Of a stretch of 9,813 nucleotides of DNA, positions 1 to 5,353 are shown piece by piece (the first letter of the stretch is position 1; every line of letters starts with the position of its first letter). The DNA comes from Candidatus Nitrosomarinus sp. (lineage in GTDB: Archaea > Thermoproteota > Nitrososphaeria > Nitrososphaerales > Nitrosopumilaceae): contig REGF01000037.1 in assembly GCA_003702465.1 (NCBI GenBank), positions 1 through 9,813 of the forward strand. The letters run 5' to 3'. A program made the translations under genes and the position numbers. Below the pieces are notes generated by a model. It was not told the origin of the DNA, ran no database searches, and saw only the letters and a program-made list of their open reading frames with translations.

Positions 1-524
1 AACAATTAACTAAAAAAGCAAGATCCAATTTCTCTCAGTTTGATAATCTTACACTAAAATCTGGTGATGGCTTTAAGAAAAAAGATACTTTTTCGATTTT
101 TGTTTCAAATTTACCTTACTCCAAAAGTAAAGATGCGATTGAGTGGTTGGCCCAAAAATCTTTTTCACATGGTGTCATTATGGTTCAAAAGGAATTTGCT
201 GAAAAACTAATTGCAAAATCAAAAGATCGAAGAGCTGTTAGTATTATTGCAACATATACTCTAGATATCAAAAAAATTTCTACAGTGAGAAAGAATAATT
301 TTTCTCCACCCCCAAAAGTTGATTCTGTTATTTTAAAGATATCTAAGAAAACTGATTTGGATAAAAAATTAATTTCTTTAATTAATGATATATTTTCTTA
401 CAGAAGAAAAACTGTAAAAAATATTTTAAAACAATTTAATCAACAAAGTACAATAGAGAAACGAATTGATGATCTCACAGGAGAAGAAATAGTTAATCTT
501 GCCAAACAGATTCTTAAAAAATGA
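1..524 (+). CDS. ksgA: rRNA adenine N6,N6-dimethyltransferase (KsgA/Dim1), 5' truncated
   Basis: The reading frame is open from position 3 to the TGA at 522-524, giving the last 173 residues of the protein; the SAM-binding N-terminus lies before the window. The catalytic NLPY tetrad typical of KsgA/Dim1 is at 108-119, inside SIFVSNLPYSKS. Further on come the family block FSPPPKVDSV (301-330) and a basic FSYRRKTVKNIL segment in the C-terminal helical domain. The family dimethylates two adjacent adenines in the 3'-terminal hairpin of small-subunit rRNA during ribosome maturation. The TTG at 147 lies inside the gene, not at its start, because the catalytic motif precedes it. The next gene starts 26 nt before this one ends, so the two are very likely co-transcribed and translationally coupled; a ksgA-hemK order is common in archaea. 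Family assignment is confident. Confidence 0.95.
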   Translation, partial: QLTKKARSNFSQFDNLTLKSGDGFKKKDTFSIFVSNLPYSKSKDAIEWLAQKSFSHGVIMVQKEFAEKLIAKSKDRRAVSIIATYTLDIKKISTVRKNNFSPPPKVDSVILKISKKTDLDKKLISLINDIFSYRRKTVKNILKQFNQQSTIEKRIDDLTGEEIVNLAKQILKK

Positions 525-1035
525 TGAATATCCTCCATCAGAGGATACTTTTTTTGTTGCTAATAATATTGAAAATGAAAAAGGCGAAAATGCTTTAGAT
601 ATTGGAAGTGGTTCTGGATATTTAACAAAATTACTTTGTAAAAATTTTTCACTTGTTATTGGAACCGATATTAATTATAAGGTATTACAAAATCAAAGTT
701 CATACAAAACAGATAATTTAATTTGTTGTAATAGCTCTGATGCACTAAAAATAAAATTTGATTTTATTGTTTGTAACTTACCTTATTTGGCAACAGATGA
801 AATATTAGATATTGCAACTGATGGTGGTGCTGAAGGATTTGAAATTCCTAGCAAAATTTTTGATTCTGCTTTAAAAAATTTGAAAAAAAATGGAAAATTT
901 ATTTTTGTAACTTCCTCATTATCTAATTATTCAAAATTAATTGATTATGCTGAAAAATTAGGGTTAAAAACAAAAATTATTGCTCAAAAGAAATTATTTT
1001 TTGAAGAATTAATTCTTGTAGAGGCAATACATTAA
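499..1035 (+). CDS. HemK2/PrmC-type class I SAM-dependent methyltransferase
   Basis: 178 aa, close to the usual size of the short archaeal HemK2/Mtq2 proteins, which lack the N-terminal domain of bacterial PrmC. The N-terminus has YPPSEDTF (residues 11-18), matching the family's PSEDT start signature. SAM motif I is ALDIGSGSGYL (32-42), the motif II acidic residue is in TDINY (57-61), the catalytic tetrad is NLPY (93-96), and a DGG motif is at 108-110. Relatives form a complex with Trm112 and methylate the glutamine of the GGQ motif in release factor aRF1. The start is chosen as TTG 499 because an in-frame TAG sits at 490-492 and no ATG precedes the conserved SEDT block. The family's tetrad is usually NPPY, so NLPY is a substitution. 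The gene overlaps ksgA by 26 nt. A different methyl acceptor is possible. Confidence 0.88.
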   Translation: MPNRFLKNDEYPPSEDTFFVANNIENEKGENALDIGSGSGYLTKLLCKNFSLVIGTDINYKVLQNQSSYKTDNLICCNSSDALKIKFDFIVCNLPYLATDEILDIATDGGAEGFEIPSKIFDSALKNLKKNGKFIFVTSSLSNYSKLIDYAEKLGLKTKIIAQKKLFFEELILVEAIH

Positions 1036-1116
1036 CATCTATTATGATCTTTCTTTGAAGACTGTAATTAATTAAAATATTATTAAAAAATTATTTTAAA
1101 AATAAACATTTGATCA

Positions 1117-1124
1117 TTTTTTTT
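1117..1124 (+). terminator. T-run terminator after the methyltransferase gene
   Basis: Eight consecutive T, followed by a second T-rich stretch at 1133-1139, about 80 nt past the stop at 1035. Archaeal polymerase terminates at such U-tracts without needing a hairpin. This is the only clear T8 in the convergent 1036-1254 gap. Confidence 0.45.
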
Positions 1125-1218
1125 AAATCATATTTTTATTCAATTAACTACTAATCTGTATGATAGCAATCGAATAATTCCAAACATTACATGTTAGGGT
1201 GTTAGAATATGTAGTGGT

Positions 1219-1243
1219 GTTACCCGTCGGTAACCATGTGGTT
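1219..1243. other. Nested inverted repeats in the convergent intergenic gap
   Basis: GTTACC-CGTC-GGTAAC (1219-1234) forms a perfect 6-bp stem. It overlaps AACCA-TG-TGGTT (1232-1243), so the two dyads share AACC and cannot both form at once. The element is clearly richer in G+C than the surrounding AT-rich 1036-1254 gap. It lies 12 nt beyond the stop codon of the minus-strand dehydrogenase gene, so it would be in that transcript's 3' UTR. It could stabilise or process the 3' end, be part of a small RNA, or bind a protein. I do not recognise a known family, and the rest of the gap shows no coding potential. Confidence 0.4.
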
Positions 1244-1254
1244 TTGATTACTAT

Positions 1255-2286
1255 CTATTTTCTTAAATTCTCTTTTGCATATCCAATAATTGCATCTGTC
1301 ATTTGTGTAGTGGTTGCACTTCCACCAATATCCCAAGTAACTGCTTTACCTTCGTTTATTACTTGTTCAGTTGCTGCAAATATTGCATCTCTAATTTCTC
1401 TTTCACCTAAATAATCTGCCATCCACGCTCCTGACAAAACTGTTGCCGTTGGATTTACTTTATTTTGGCCTGCAAATTGAGGTGCACTTCCATGTGCTGC
1501 TTCAAACATTGCATAGTTATCTCCAATATTTGCAGAATAAATTAATCCAATTGAACCTACTAATGCTGATGCAAGTTCTGAAATAATATCCATAAATAAA
1601 TTGGTACTAACTAATACTGAACCATTAAACTGTTCAGTTGCAATTACCATCTGTTGGGCCATATTGTCTATGTATATTTCAGATAATTCTATACCTGTAC
1701 CTTCTACTGCTTTTTGTGTTTCATCCCAAAATATCCCATCTGTTTGTTTTAAGATATTTCTTTTTGTAATTGCAACCATTTTTTTCATTTCAAATTTATT
1801 TGCCCAATCAACTGCAGAATCAATTAATCTTCTACTTCCTTGTCTAGTAATTTTTCTAATTGCAATTGCTGCATCATCTGTAATTTTTGCTTCTACTCCT
1901 GTATACAGACCCTCAGTTGCTTCTCTAAAACAAACACAATCAAGTTTTCTATTTGGTGTTAATCTATCATATGTTTTAGTTGGTCTAATGTTTGCATAAA
2001 GATCAAATTTTTGTCTTAGTGTAACTGCTACACTTCTAGGTGCACCTGGGACTGGAATTGTAGTGGTTGGTCCTTTAAAACAACAATCAGCTTCCTCTAA
2101 TGTTTTCATTGTTGAATCTGGGATATATGATGCATCTTTTCTACCATTTTTGTCCCATTGTTCTGAACCTGCTTCACATAAAATTAATTCTGATTGAAAA
2201 TTACATTCTTTAAGAACTCGTAACATTGAATCTACTACCTCAGGTCCAATTCCATCGCCTTTCATTACAGCTGCTTTTTTACTCAT
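1255..2286 (-). CDS. Isocitrate/isopropylmalate dehydrogenase family protein, probably isocitrate dehydrogenase
   Basis: 343 aa, the normal length of a short-chain-type decarboxylating dehydrogenase. ATG 2286 is preferred over an upstream in-frame codon because MSKKAAVMKGDGIGPEVV matches the family N-terminus. Conserved residues include the GDGIGPE loop (10-16), LRQKFDLYANIRP (90-102), FREATEGLYTG (120-130, catalytic Tyr128), Lys175, metal-ligand Asp207 and Asp233, ANIGD (252-256) and HGSAP (265-269). The enzyme would oxidise and decarboxylate a 2-hydroxy acid such as isocitrate to 2-oxoglutarate. Ser85 matches the phosphate-loop serine of E. coli Icd, but the next substrate position (Icd Asn115) is Ala87. 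The coenzyme positions Lys344/Tyr345 of Icd read Gln270/Phe271, matching neither the NADP nor the usual NAD pattern, and the third metal-ligand position is Glu237 instead of Asp. Isopropylmalate or homoisocitrate activity is not excluded. Confidence 0.85.
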   Translation of the reverse strand: MSKKAAVMKGDGIGPEVVDSMLRVLKECNFQSELILCEAGSEQWDKNGRKDASYIPDSTMKTLEEADCCFKGPTTTIPVPGAPRSVAVTLRQKFDLYANIRPTKTYDRLTPNRKLDCVCFREATEGLYTGVEAKITDDAAIAIRKITRQGSRRLIDSAVDWANKFEMKKMVAITKRNILKQTDGIFWDETQKAVEGTGIELSEIYIDNMAQQMVIATEQFNGSVLVSTNLFMDIISELASALVGSIGLIYSANIGDNYAMFEAAHGSAPQFAGQNKVNPTATVLSGAWMADYLGEREIRDAIFAATEQVINEGKAVTWDIGGSATTTQMTDAIIGYAKENLRK

Positions 2287-2310
2287 TATGGCAAGATTCT
2301 GAATCACTTC

Positions 2311-2319
2311 TAATTAATT
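2311..2319 (-). promoter_or_regulatory. Possible TATA-like element of the dehydrogenase gene
   Basis: The minus-strand sequence GAATTAATTA is centred about 29 nt before ATG 2286, the spacing expected for a leaderless archaeal mRNA. It is a weak match to a TATA box and rests mainly on position. Confidence 0.3.
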
Positions 2320-2349
2320 CTACCACTGCATTATTTGATAACGAATGAA

Positions 2350-2357
2350 TTTATTTA
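2350..2357 (+). promoter_or_regulatory. TATA box of tRNA-Ser
   Basis: TTTATTTA is centred about 27 nt upstream of the mature tRNA 5' end, the standard TBP-site spacing. Initiation would occur at or next to the first tRNA base. Confidence 0.6.
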
Positions 2358-2380
2358 CAGATACTTCTAGGTGTAATTAT

Positions 2381-2467
2381 GCGGGGGTCGCCTAGCCTGG
2401 TAGGGCGTAGGATTGCTAATCCTATGTTCGCAAGAACTCGTGGGTTCAAATCCCTCTCCCCGCGCCA
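2381..2467 (+). tRNA. tRNA-Ser(GCU)
   Basis: Class II tRNA. The acceptor GCGGGGG pairs with TCCCCGC (one G-U pair), followed by discriminator G and an encoded CCA at 2465-2467. The D-arm GCCT/GGGC contains AGCCTGGTA. The anticodon stem TAGGA/TCCTA is perfect around loop TTGCTAA, with anticodon GCT at 2415-2417 reading AGC/AGU serine codons. The long variable arm is a GTTC-GCAA-GAAC hairpin, the hallmark of serine/leucine tRNAs. The T-loop is TTCAAAT; its stem has a U-U mismatch at pair 50-64 (2441 with 2455). There is no intron. A T6 run at 2496-2501 could end the transcript. Confidence 0.97.
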
Positions 2468-2473
2468 TTAAAA

Positions 2474-2481
2474 CTTAATAG
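2474..2481 (+). promoter_or_regulatory. Possible TATA box for the 53-aa zinc-ribbon gene
   Basis: CTTAATAG is centred about 25 nt before ATG 2503. Leaderless transcription from here would separate the protein gene from tRNA-Ser; read-through from the tRNA is the alternative. Confidence 0.35.
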
Positions 2482-2502
2482 ACCGGAGAAGTCAGTTTTT
2501 TC

Positions 2503-2664
2503 ATGGGACGTAGAAAAAGTCAAAAAATTATTCGTACAGGCCCAAAAAACGCTACAACTGGAATGTGTCCTTTATGTCAAACAATTGGAAAAATCTTCCT
2601 TTTAGGCTCACCTGGTGAAGAAAGGGCAAAATGTGAAAAATGCCGTCAAGAATTTGAATTATAA
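2503..2664 (+). CDS. 53-aa zinc-ribbon protein resembling transcription elongation factor Elf1
   Basis: ATG 2503 to TAA 2662-2664. The N-terminus is basic, MGRRKSQK, followed by a zinc ribbon made of CPLC (residues 22-25) and CEKC (44-47), four cysteines in two CxxC pairs 18 residues apart, with a short hydrophobic strand (IFLL) between them. The MGRRKS start plus a CxxC...CxxC ribbon is the arrangement of Elf1/ELOF1, a small zinc protein bound near the RNA polymerase clamp during elongation. This protein is shorter than eukaryotic Elf1 (about 80 aa) because it ends right after the ribbon (RQEFEL). It lies 35 nt after tRNA-Ser on the same strand, and a T6 run directly precedes the start. That the gene is real is well supported by codon structure and motif; the Elf1 assignment is inference from the pattern, and another zinc-ribbon role is possible. 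Confidence 0.8.
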   Translation: MGRRKSQKIIRTGPKNATTGMCPLCQTIGKIFLLGSPGEERAKCEKCRQEFEL

Positions 2665-2703
2665 GTTAAATCTAATTTCGTTGTTAAACCTTCAACCCAT
2701 AAC

Positions 2704-2712
2704 TTTTTAATA
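2704..2712 (+). promoter_or_regulatory. TATA box of the 56-aa coiled-coil gene
   Basis: TTTTTAATA is centred about 28 nt before ATG 2736, the spacing for a leaderless transcript; no Shine-Dalgarno sequence precedes the ATG. Confidence 0.5.
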
Positions 2713-2735
2713 CAATTTTTTATTCATAATTCAAT

Positions 2736-2906
2736 ATGAGTTCCGACGCTGAAACCATTTATGAGAGAGTTGCAAAACTTGAAGATGAAATTGCACTACT
2801 TAGAAGTGAAGTAGATATCTTGAAAGGTGCTTTGAGAAATAAGATTGCCCGTCATGAGATATCAATGATCAAAAAAGGTCAAGATGTTAATTCTATTATT
2901 GATTAA
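2736..2906 (+). CDS. 56-aa coiled-coil protein, function unknown
   Basis: ATG 2736 to TAA 2904-2906. The protein starts MSSDAETIYERVAKLEDEI and is predicted to be almost wholly helical. Hydrophobic residues (I, V, L, I, L, V, L, L) recur with heptad spacing over roughly residues 8-33, followed by a basic stretch (RNKIARHEISMIKKG) and a short tail. This suggests a small homodimer or a docking helix for a larger partner. It has its own TATA box. Its last four bases (TTAA) are also the end of the SirB1-like gene on the other strand, so the two genes converge and share stop-codon bases. I do not recognise the family. Coding evidence is a clean frame with a good start and charged amphipathic composition; function is open. 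Confidence 0.72.
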   Translation: MSSDAETIYERVAKLEDEIALLRSEVDILKGALRNKIARHEISMIKKGQDVNSIID

Positions 2907-3721
2907 TCTTTAATCTTAATACTTCTAATTAATTCTAAAATAAAATCTACATCTTCTGCATTAGGATTTATTTCTAAATATTTATTCAAATATTTTAAAG
3001 CATTTTCAGAATTTTGTAATCTTTGTTCTAAAATTCCTTTATCTCTAATATCTTCTGGAGATTCTGGTTCAATTGCTAATGCCATATCTACACAACGTAA
3101 CGCTTTATCATAAACATATGATCCAATGTATGAATTTTTTAAATTACGAACCATTCTGATAAGAATTTGTTCTGATTTAACTTCATCAAGAAATTCTGGT
3201 TTAAATTCTAATTCTCCATCAAAATTTACATCTAAAATTTCTTGTAAATCATCAATGTCTAATAAACGACCATCATAAAATGGATCAAGTATCATTTCTT
3301 CATTGTATTTTACTAATACATGTCCTGGAAATCCTACGACTTTAAGATCTAATCCAATAAATTTTGCAATCTCAACATATAGAATTGATATTGTAATTGG
3401 AAGACCTGTTTTTTTATCTATTACTTCATTGAGGAAATTATTTTTTGGATTATAGTAATCATCATCATCTCCACTGTAACCCAAGTTTTCAAAAAGATGT
3501 TCATTTAACATTGAAATAAGATACGTTGGATTTTTTACATCACTAATTGATTCTTTTAATGACATTCCCATTCTATGAATTTTTTTAATGTAATCCTCAA
3601 CTTGTAAATCTGGATATTCTATTAATTGTGAAAATTTTAGACATTTTTCAATTAAATTGAAATTTGGATTTTTCACAAATGATATCCATTCTGCTACTAC
3701 TGGATCAAATTTTTCACTCAA
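2903..3721 (-). CDS. SirB1-like transglutaminase-fold protein with C-terminal TPR
   Basis: 272 aa, the usual size of bacterial SirB1-family proteins. The transglutaminase-like core holds the family blocks NPKNNFLNEV (91-100), KTGLPITISILY (104-115), GFPGH (130-134) and LDPF (145-148), with His134 and Asp146 in the positions of the catalytic His and Asp. The helix that carries the nucleophilic Cys in true transglutaminases has none here, as is usual in this family, so a scaffold or binding role is more likely than peptide chemistry. Residues about 195-255 form tetratricopeptide-type helices (YDKALRCVDMALAIEP and the following repeat). The start is TTG 3721: an in-frame TAA sits immediately upstream and the next Met lies beyond the conserved YPDL segment. 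It begins 6 nt after the stop of the 397-aa gene, so the two form an operon. The cellular role of this family in archaea is not known to me. Confidence 0.9.
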   Translation of the reverse strand: MSEKFDPVVAEWISFVKNPNFNLIEKCLKFSQLIEYPDLQVEDYIKKIHRMGMSLKESISDVKNPTYLISMLNEHLFENLGYSGDDDDYYNPKNNFLNEVIDKKTGLPITISILYVEIAKFIGLDLKVVGFPGHVLVKYNEEMILDPFYDGRLLDIDDLQEILDVNFDGELEFKPEFLDEVKSEQILIRMVRNLKNSYIGSYVYDKALRCVDMALAIEPESPEDIRDKGILEQRLQNSENALKYLNKYLEINPNAEDVDFILELIRSIKIKD

Positions 3722-3727
3722 TTATTA

Positions 3728-4921
3728 CTAACTCAGTTTGTTTATGTATAATTGAGGATCTTTCAATTCTCTTGTATTTGGAGGAACTTCAATCATTTTC
3801 TTGAACGTTTTTGTGCCTAATTTTCCATAAACTGTTTTTGTAAAGTCTTTTCCCATGCTTTTTCTTACTTGGTATGATGAAAAATCAGTTCCCATAAAGG
3901 TAGTTAGATAATTTTGAAAATCTTTATCATCTTTTAGAATATTTTCAATTGCAAAAGCTGCCATTCCTTCCATTGCTGTAAATGCTGCATGATGTTGTTG
4001 TATTGGAACTAACCATCGTTTGTAAATATCTAGTAATTGAGGAATTGATTCTCCAATTTTTGGGTCTATTTCGACATGAGTAAATGTCATTACATCTGGA
4101 CCTATTTGCTCAATTAAGAAATGATCTGGATTCAAGAAGAAAAATAGATTTGCCTTTTTTGCAAATGGAAAATCATCAGGAACAGCTTGCAATTGACAAT
4201 ATTCTGAAAGTTTGTTAATTGTATCAGTATCTAATGATAAAATTATTCCAGCTAATTCTTCATTAATTTTGTTAACTTCTATTGCAGCATTTTTATTCAC
4301 TTGTTGTAAGTTTCCTTGTGCAGCATGAATTAATTCTTCAACAACTGTCATTTTGACAGCACCAAGATAACCTGAATTTACATTTTCAAATCTTGCATTA
4401 TATGGTTCACCTTGCTTATGAAGAATAATTTCTGGATATCTTGATAGAATAAATTTATTCAAATAGATTATTGAATCTAGGCAATCTCCATATGTTGTAG
4501 TAATTTTGGAAATATATTGAATAGCATATGTTGAATATACTAAATATTTAGCTGTATCTTCTTGCATTAATTCTGCAATTCTTGTTTTATTTTCTTTTGC
4601 AACTGCATTAAATAATTCTGTTACAAATTCTTTTGATTCTTTATCTGCAAATACTTTTTCTCCTTTCAATCTTTTTAATTCTGTAAGTTCTGGAAATTTT
4701 AATTCAATATTTTCCGGAATTTTAACTTCAAGAAATTCTTCTACTTTATTTTTATATGTGGAAAAAATCTCTGTAGCAATATTTTCCAAGCTGTTAAATT
4801 CTGCTTTTCCTTTTAGATCTTCTTTAGCGGTACTTGCTAACTTGATAATTTCCTTTTCTTCATCAATTTCTACGGATAATTGCCCAAATAATGCCTCAGT
4901 AAACTCTTGAAATTCTCCCAA
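3728..4921 (-). CDS. Uncharacterised 397-aa protein with a zincin-like EELIH motif
   Basis: I do not recognise this family. The protein is soluble: no signal peptide and no membrane segment. The first 120 residues are acidic and helical. A mixed alpha/beta centre follows (about 125-300), then a basic C-terminal tail (350-397). Two parts suggest a degenerate metalloprotease fold: VVEELIHAAQ (193-202), which is HExxH with the first His replaced by Glu195, and HHAAFTAMEGMAAF (310-323), which resembles the helix providing the third ligand Glu in gluzincins. No activity is claimed. The only available start is TTG 4921: TAG lies in frame eight codons upstream and no ATG occurs before residue 119. 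A TTAAATG element centred about 29 nt upstream could be its TATA box. It is the first gene of an operon with the SirB1-like gene, so the products may act together. Confidence 0.8.
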   Translation of the reverse strand: MGEFQEFTEALFGQLSVEIDEEKEIIKLASTAKEDLKGKAEFNSLENIATEIFSTYKNKVEEFLEVKIPENIELKFPELTELKRLKGEKVFADKESKEFVTELFNAVAKENKTRIAELMQEDTAKYLVYSTYAIQYISKITTTYGDCLDSIIYLNKFILSRYPEIILHKQGEPYNARFENVNSGYLGAVKMTVVEELIHAAQGNLQQVNKNAAIEVNKINEELAGIILSLDTDTINKLSEYCQLQAVPDDFPFAKKANLFFFLNPDHFLIEQIGPDVMTFTHVEIDPKIGESIPQLLDIYKRWLVPIQQHHAAFTAMEGMAAFAIENILKDDKDFQNYLTTFMGTDFSSYQVRKSMGKDFTKTVYGKLGTKTFKKMIEVPPNTRELKDPQLYINKLS

Positions 4922-5035
4922 TTTGATTAAAATTTGGAAATACTACATTTAACATTAACTTGATTTCTGCTGAAAATAAAAAAACTAGTCACAAAAAAGA
5001 ATAACAATGAAATATGTAAATGTCGTAGGTATTGT

Positions 5036-5338
5036 ATGGCCGCTGCTGTGATAATAATACCAATTTTAGTCGTAAGTATAGCTGCAATAGTCTCTTATCT
5101 CGTATATCAGTTATTTTTAAAAAACTTCTTGGCAAAACGTTCAATTTCTCAGACTCTTGGCAAATATAACATTCAGAAAACCCCTTCTCAAATTATTAAA
5201 GAATATCATGAGAATAAAGGTGAGCACTTAACTCATGAGGAAATTCAAAAACTTGAAAAAAATTATACCATAAATGAACCCGAACAATTTCTTGCAATGT
5301 ATGATGCAATAAGAGAAAATTCTAAGGATAGAAAATAA
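5036..5338 (+). CDS. 100-aa single-pass membrane protein, function unknown
   Basis: The N-terminus is one strongly hydrophobic helix (about residues 4-28, VIIIPILVVSIAAIVSYLVYQLF) without a recognisable signal-peptidase site, so it is probably a membrane anchor. A basic segment follows (KNFLAKRS), by the positive-inside rule placing the remaining 65 residues in the cytoplasm. The soluble part is charged and helical (TPSQIIKEYHENKG, then HEEIQKLEKNY) and ends DRK. ATG 5036 is the clear start; an AATATGT element at 5011-5017 is a weak promoter candidate. The gene is transcribed divergently from the 397-aa gene and ends just before a T8 run. I do not recognise a family. Its opposite neighbour is the prohibitin gene, with which it converges. 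Confidence 0.75.
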   Translation: MAAAVIIIPILVVSIAAIVSYLVYQLFLKNFLAKRSISQTLGKYNIQKTPSQIIKEYHENKGEHLTHEEIQKLEKNYTINEPEQFLAMYDAIRENSKDRK

Positions 5339-5346
5339 TTTTTTTT
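5339..5346 (+). terminator. T8 terminator after the small membrane protein
   Basis: Eight T directly follow the stop codon of the 5036-5338 gene, a strong archaeal U-tract terminator in the 15-nt gap before the convergent prohibitin gene. Confidence 0.6.
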
Positions 5347-5353
5347 AATTTAC

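Noticed and set aside
147..149. TTG as the start of the dimethylase gene
   Set aside because: The frame is open to the window edge and the catalytic NLPY motif lies upstream, so this codon is an internal Leu.
1199..1414. Plus-strand open frame overlapping the end of the dehydrogenase gene
   Set aside because: Mostly antisense to the conserved C-terminus of the dehydrogenase; starts with TTG and has no motif.
1601..1999. Plus-strand open frame of 132 codons
   Set aside because: It lies wholly inside the minus-strand dehydrogenase gene, whose frame carries all family motifs; the plus frame has no recognisable domain.
2306..2937. Identical 17-mer (ACTTCTAATTAATTCTA) at 2306-2322 and 2921-2937
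   Set aside because: One copy is upstream of the dehydrogenase and the other is inside the SirB1-like coding region; the sequence is AT-rich, with no flanking similarity, so chance is the simplest explanation.
5007..5051. Short 14-codon frame starting at ATG 5007 ahead of the membrane protein
   Set aside because: It overlaps the next gene in another frame, has no motif, and there is no strong promoter placing it in a transcript.
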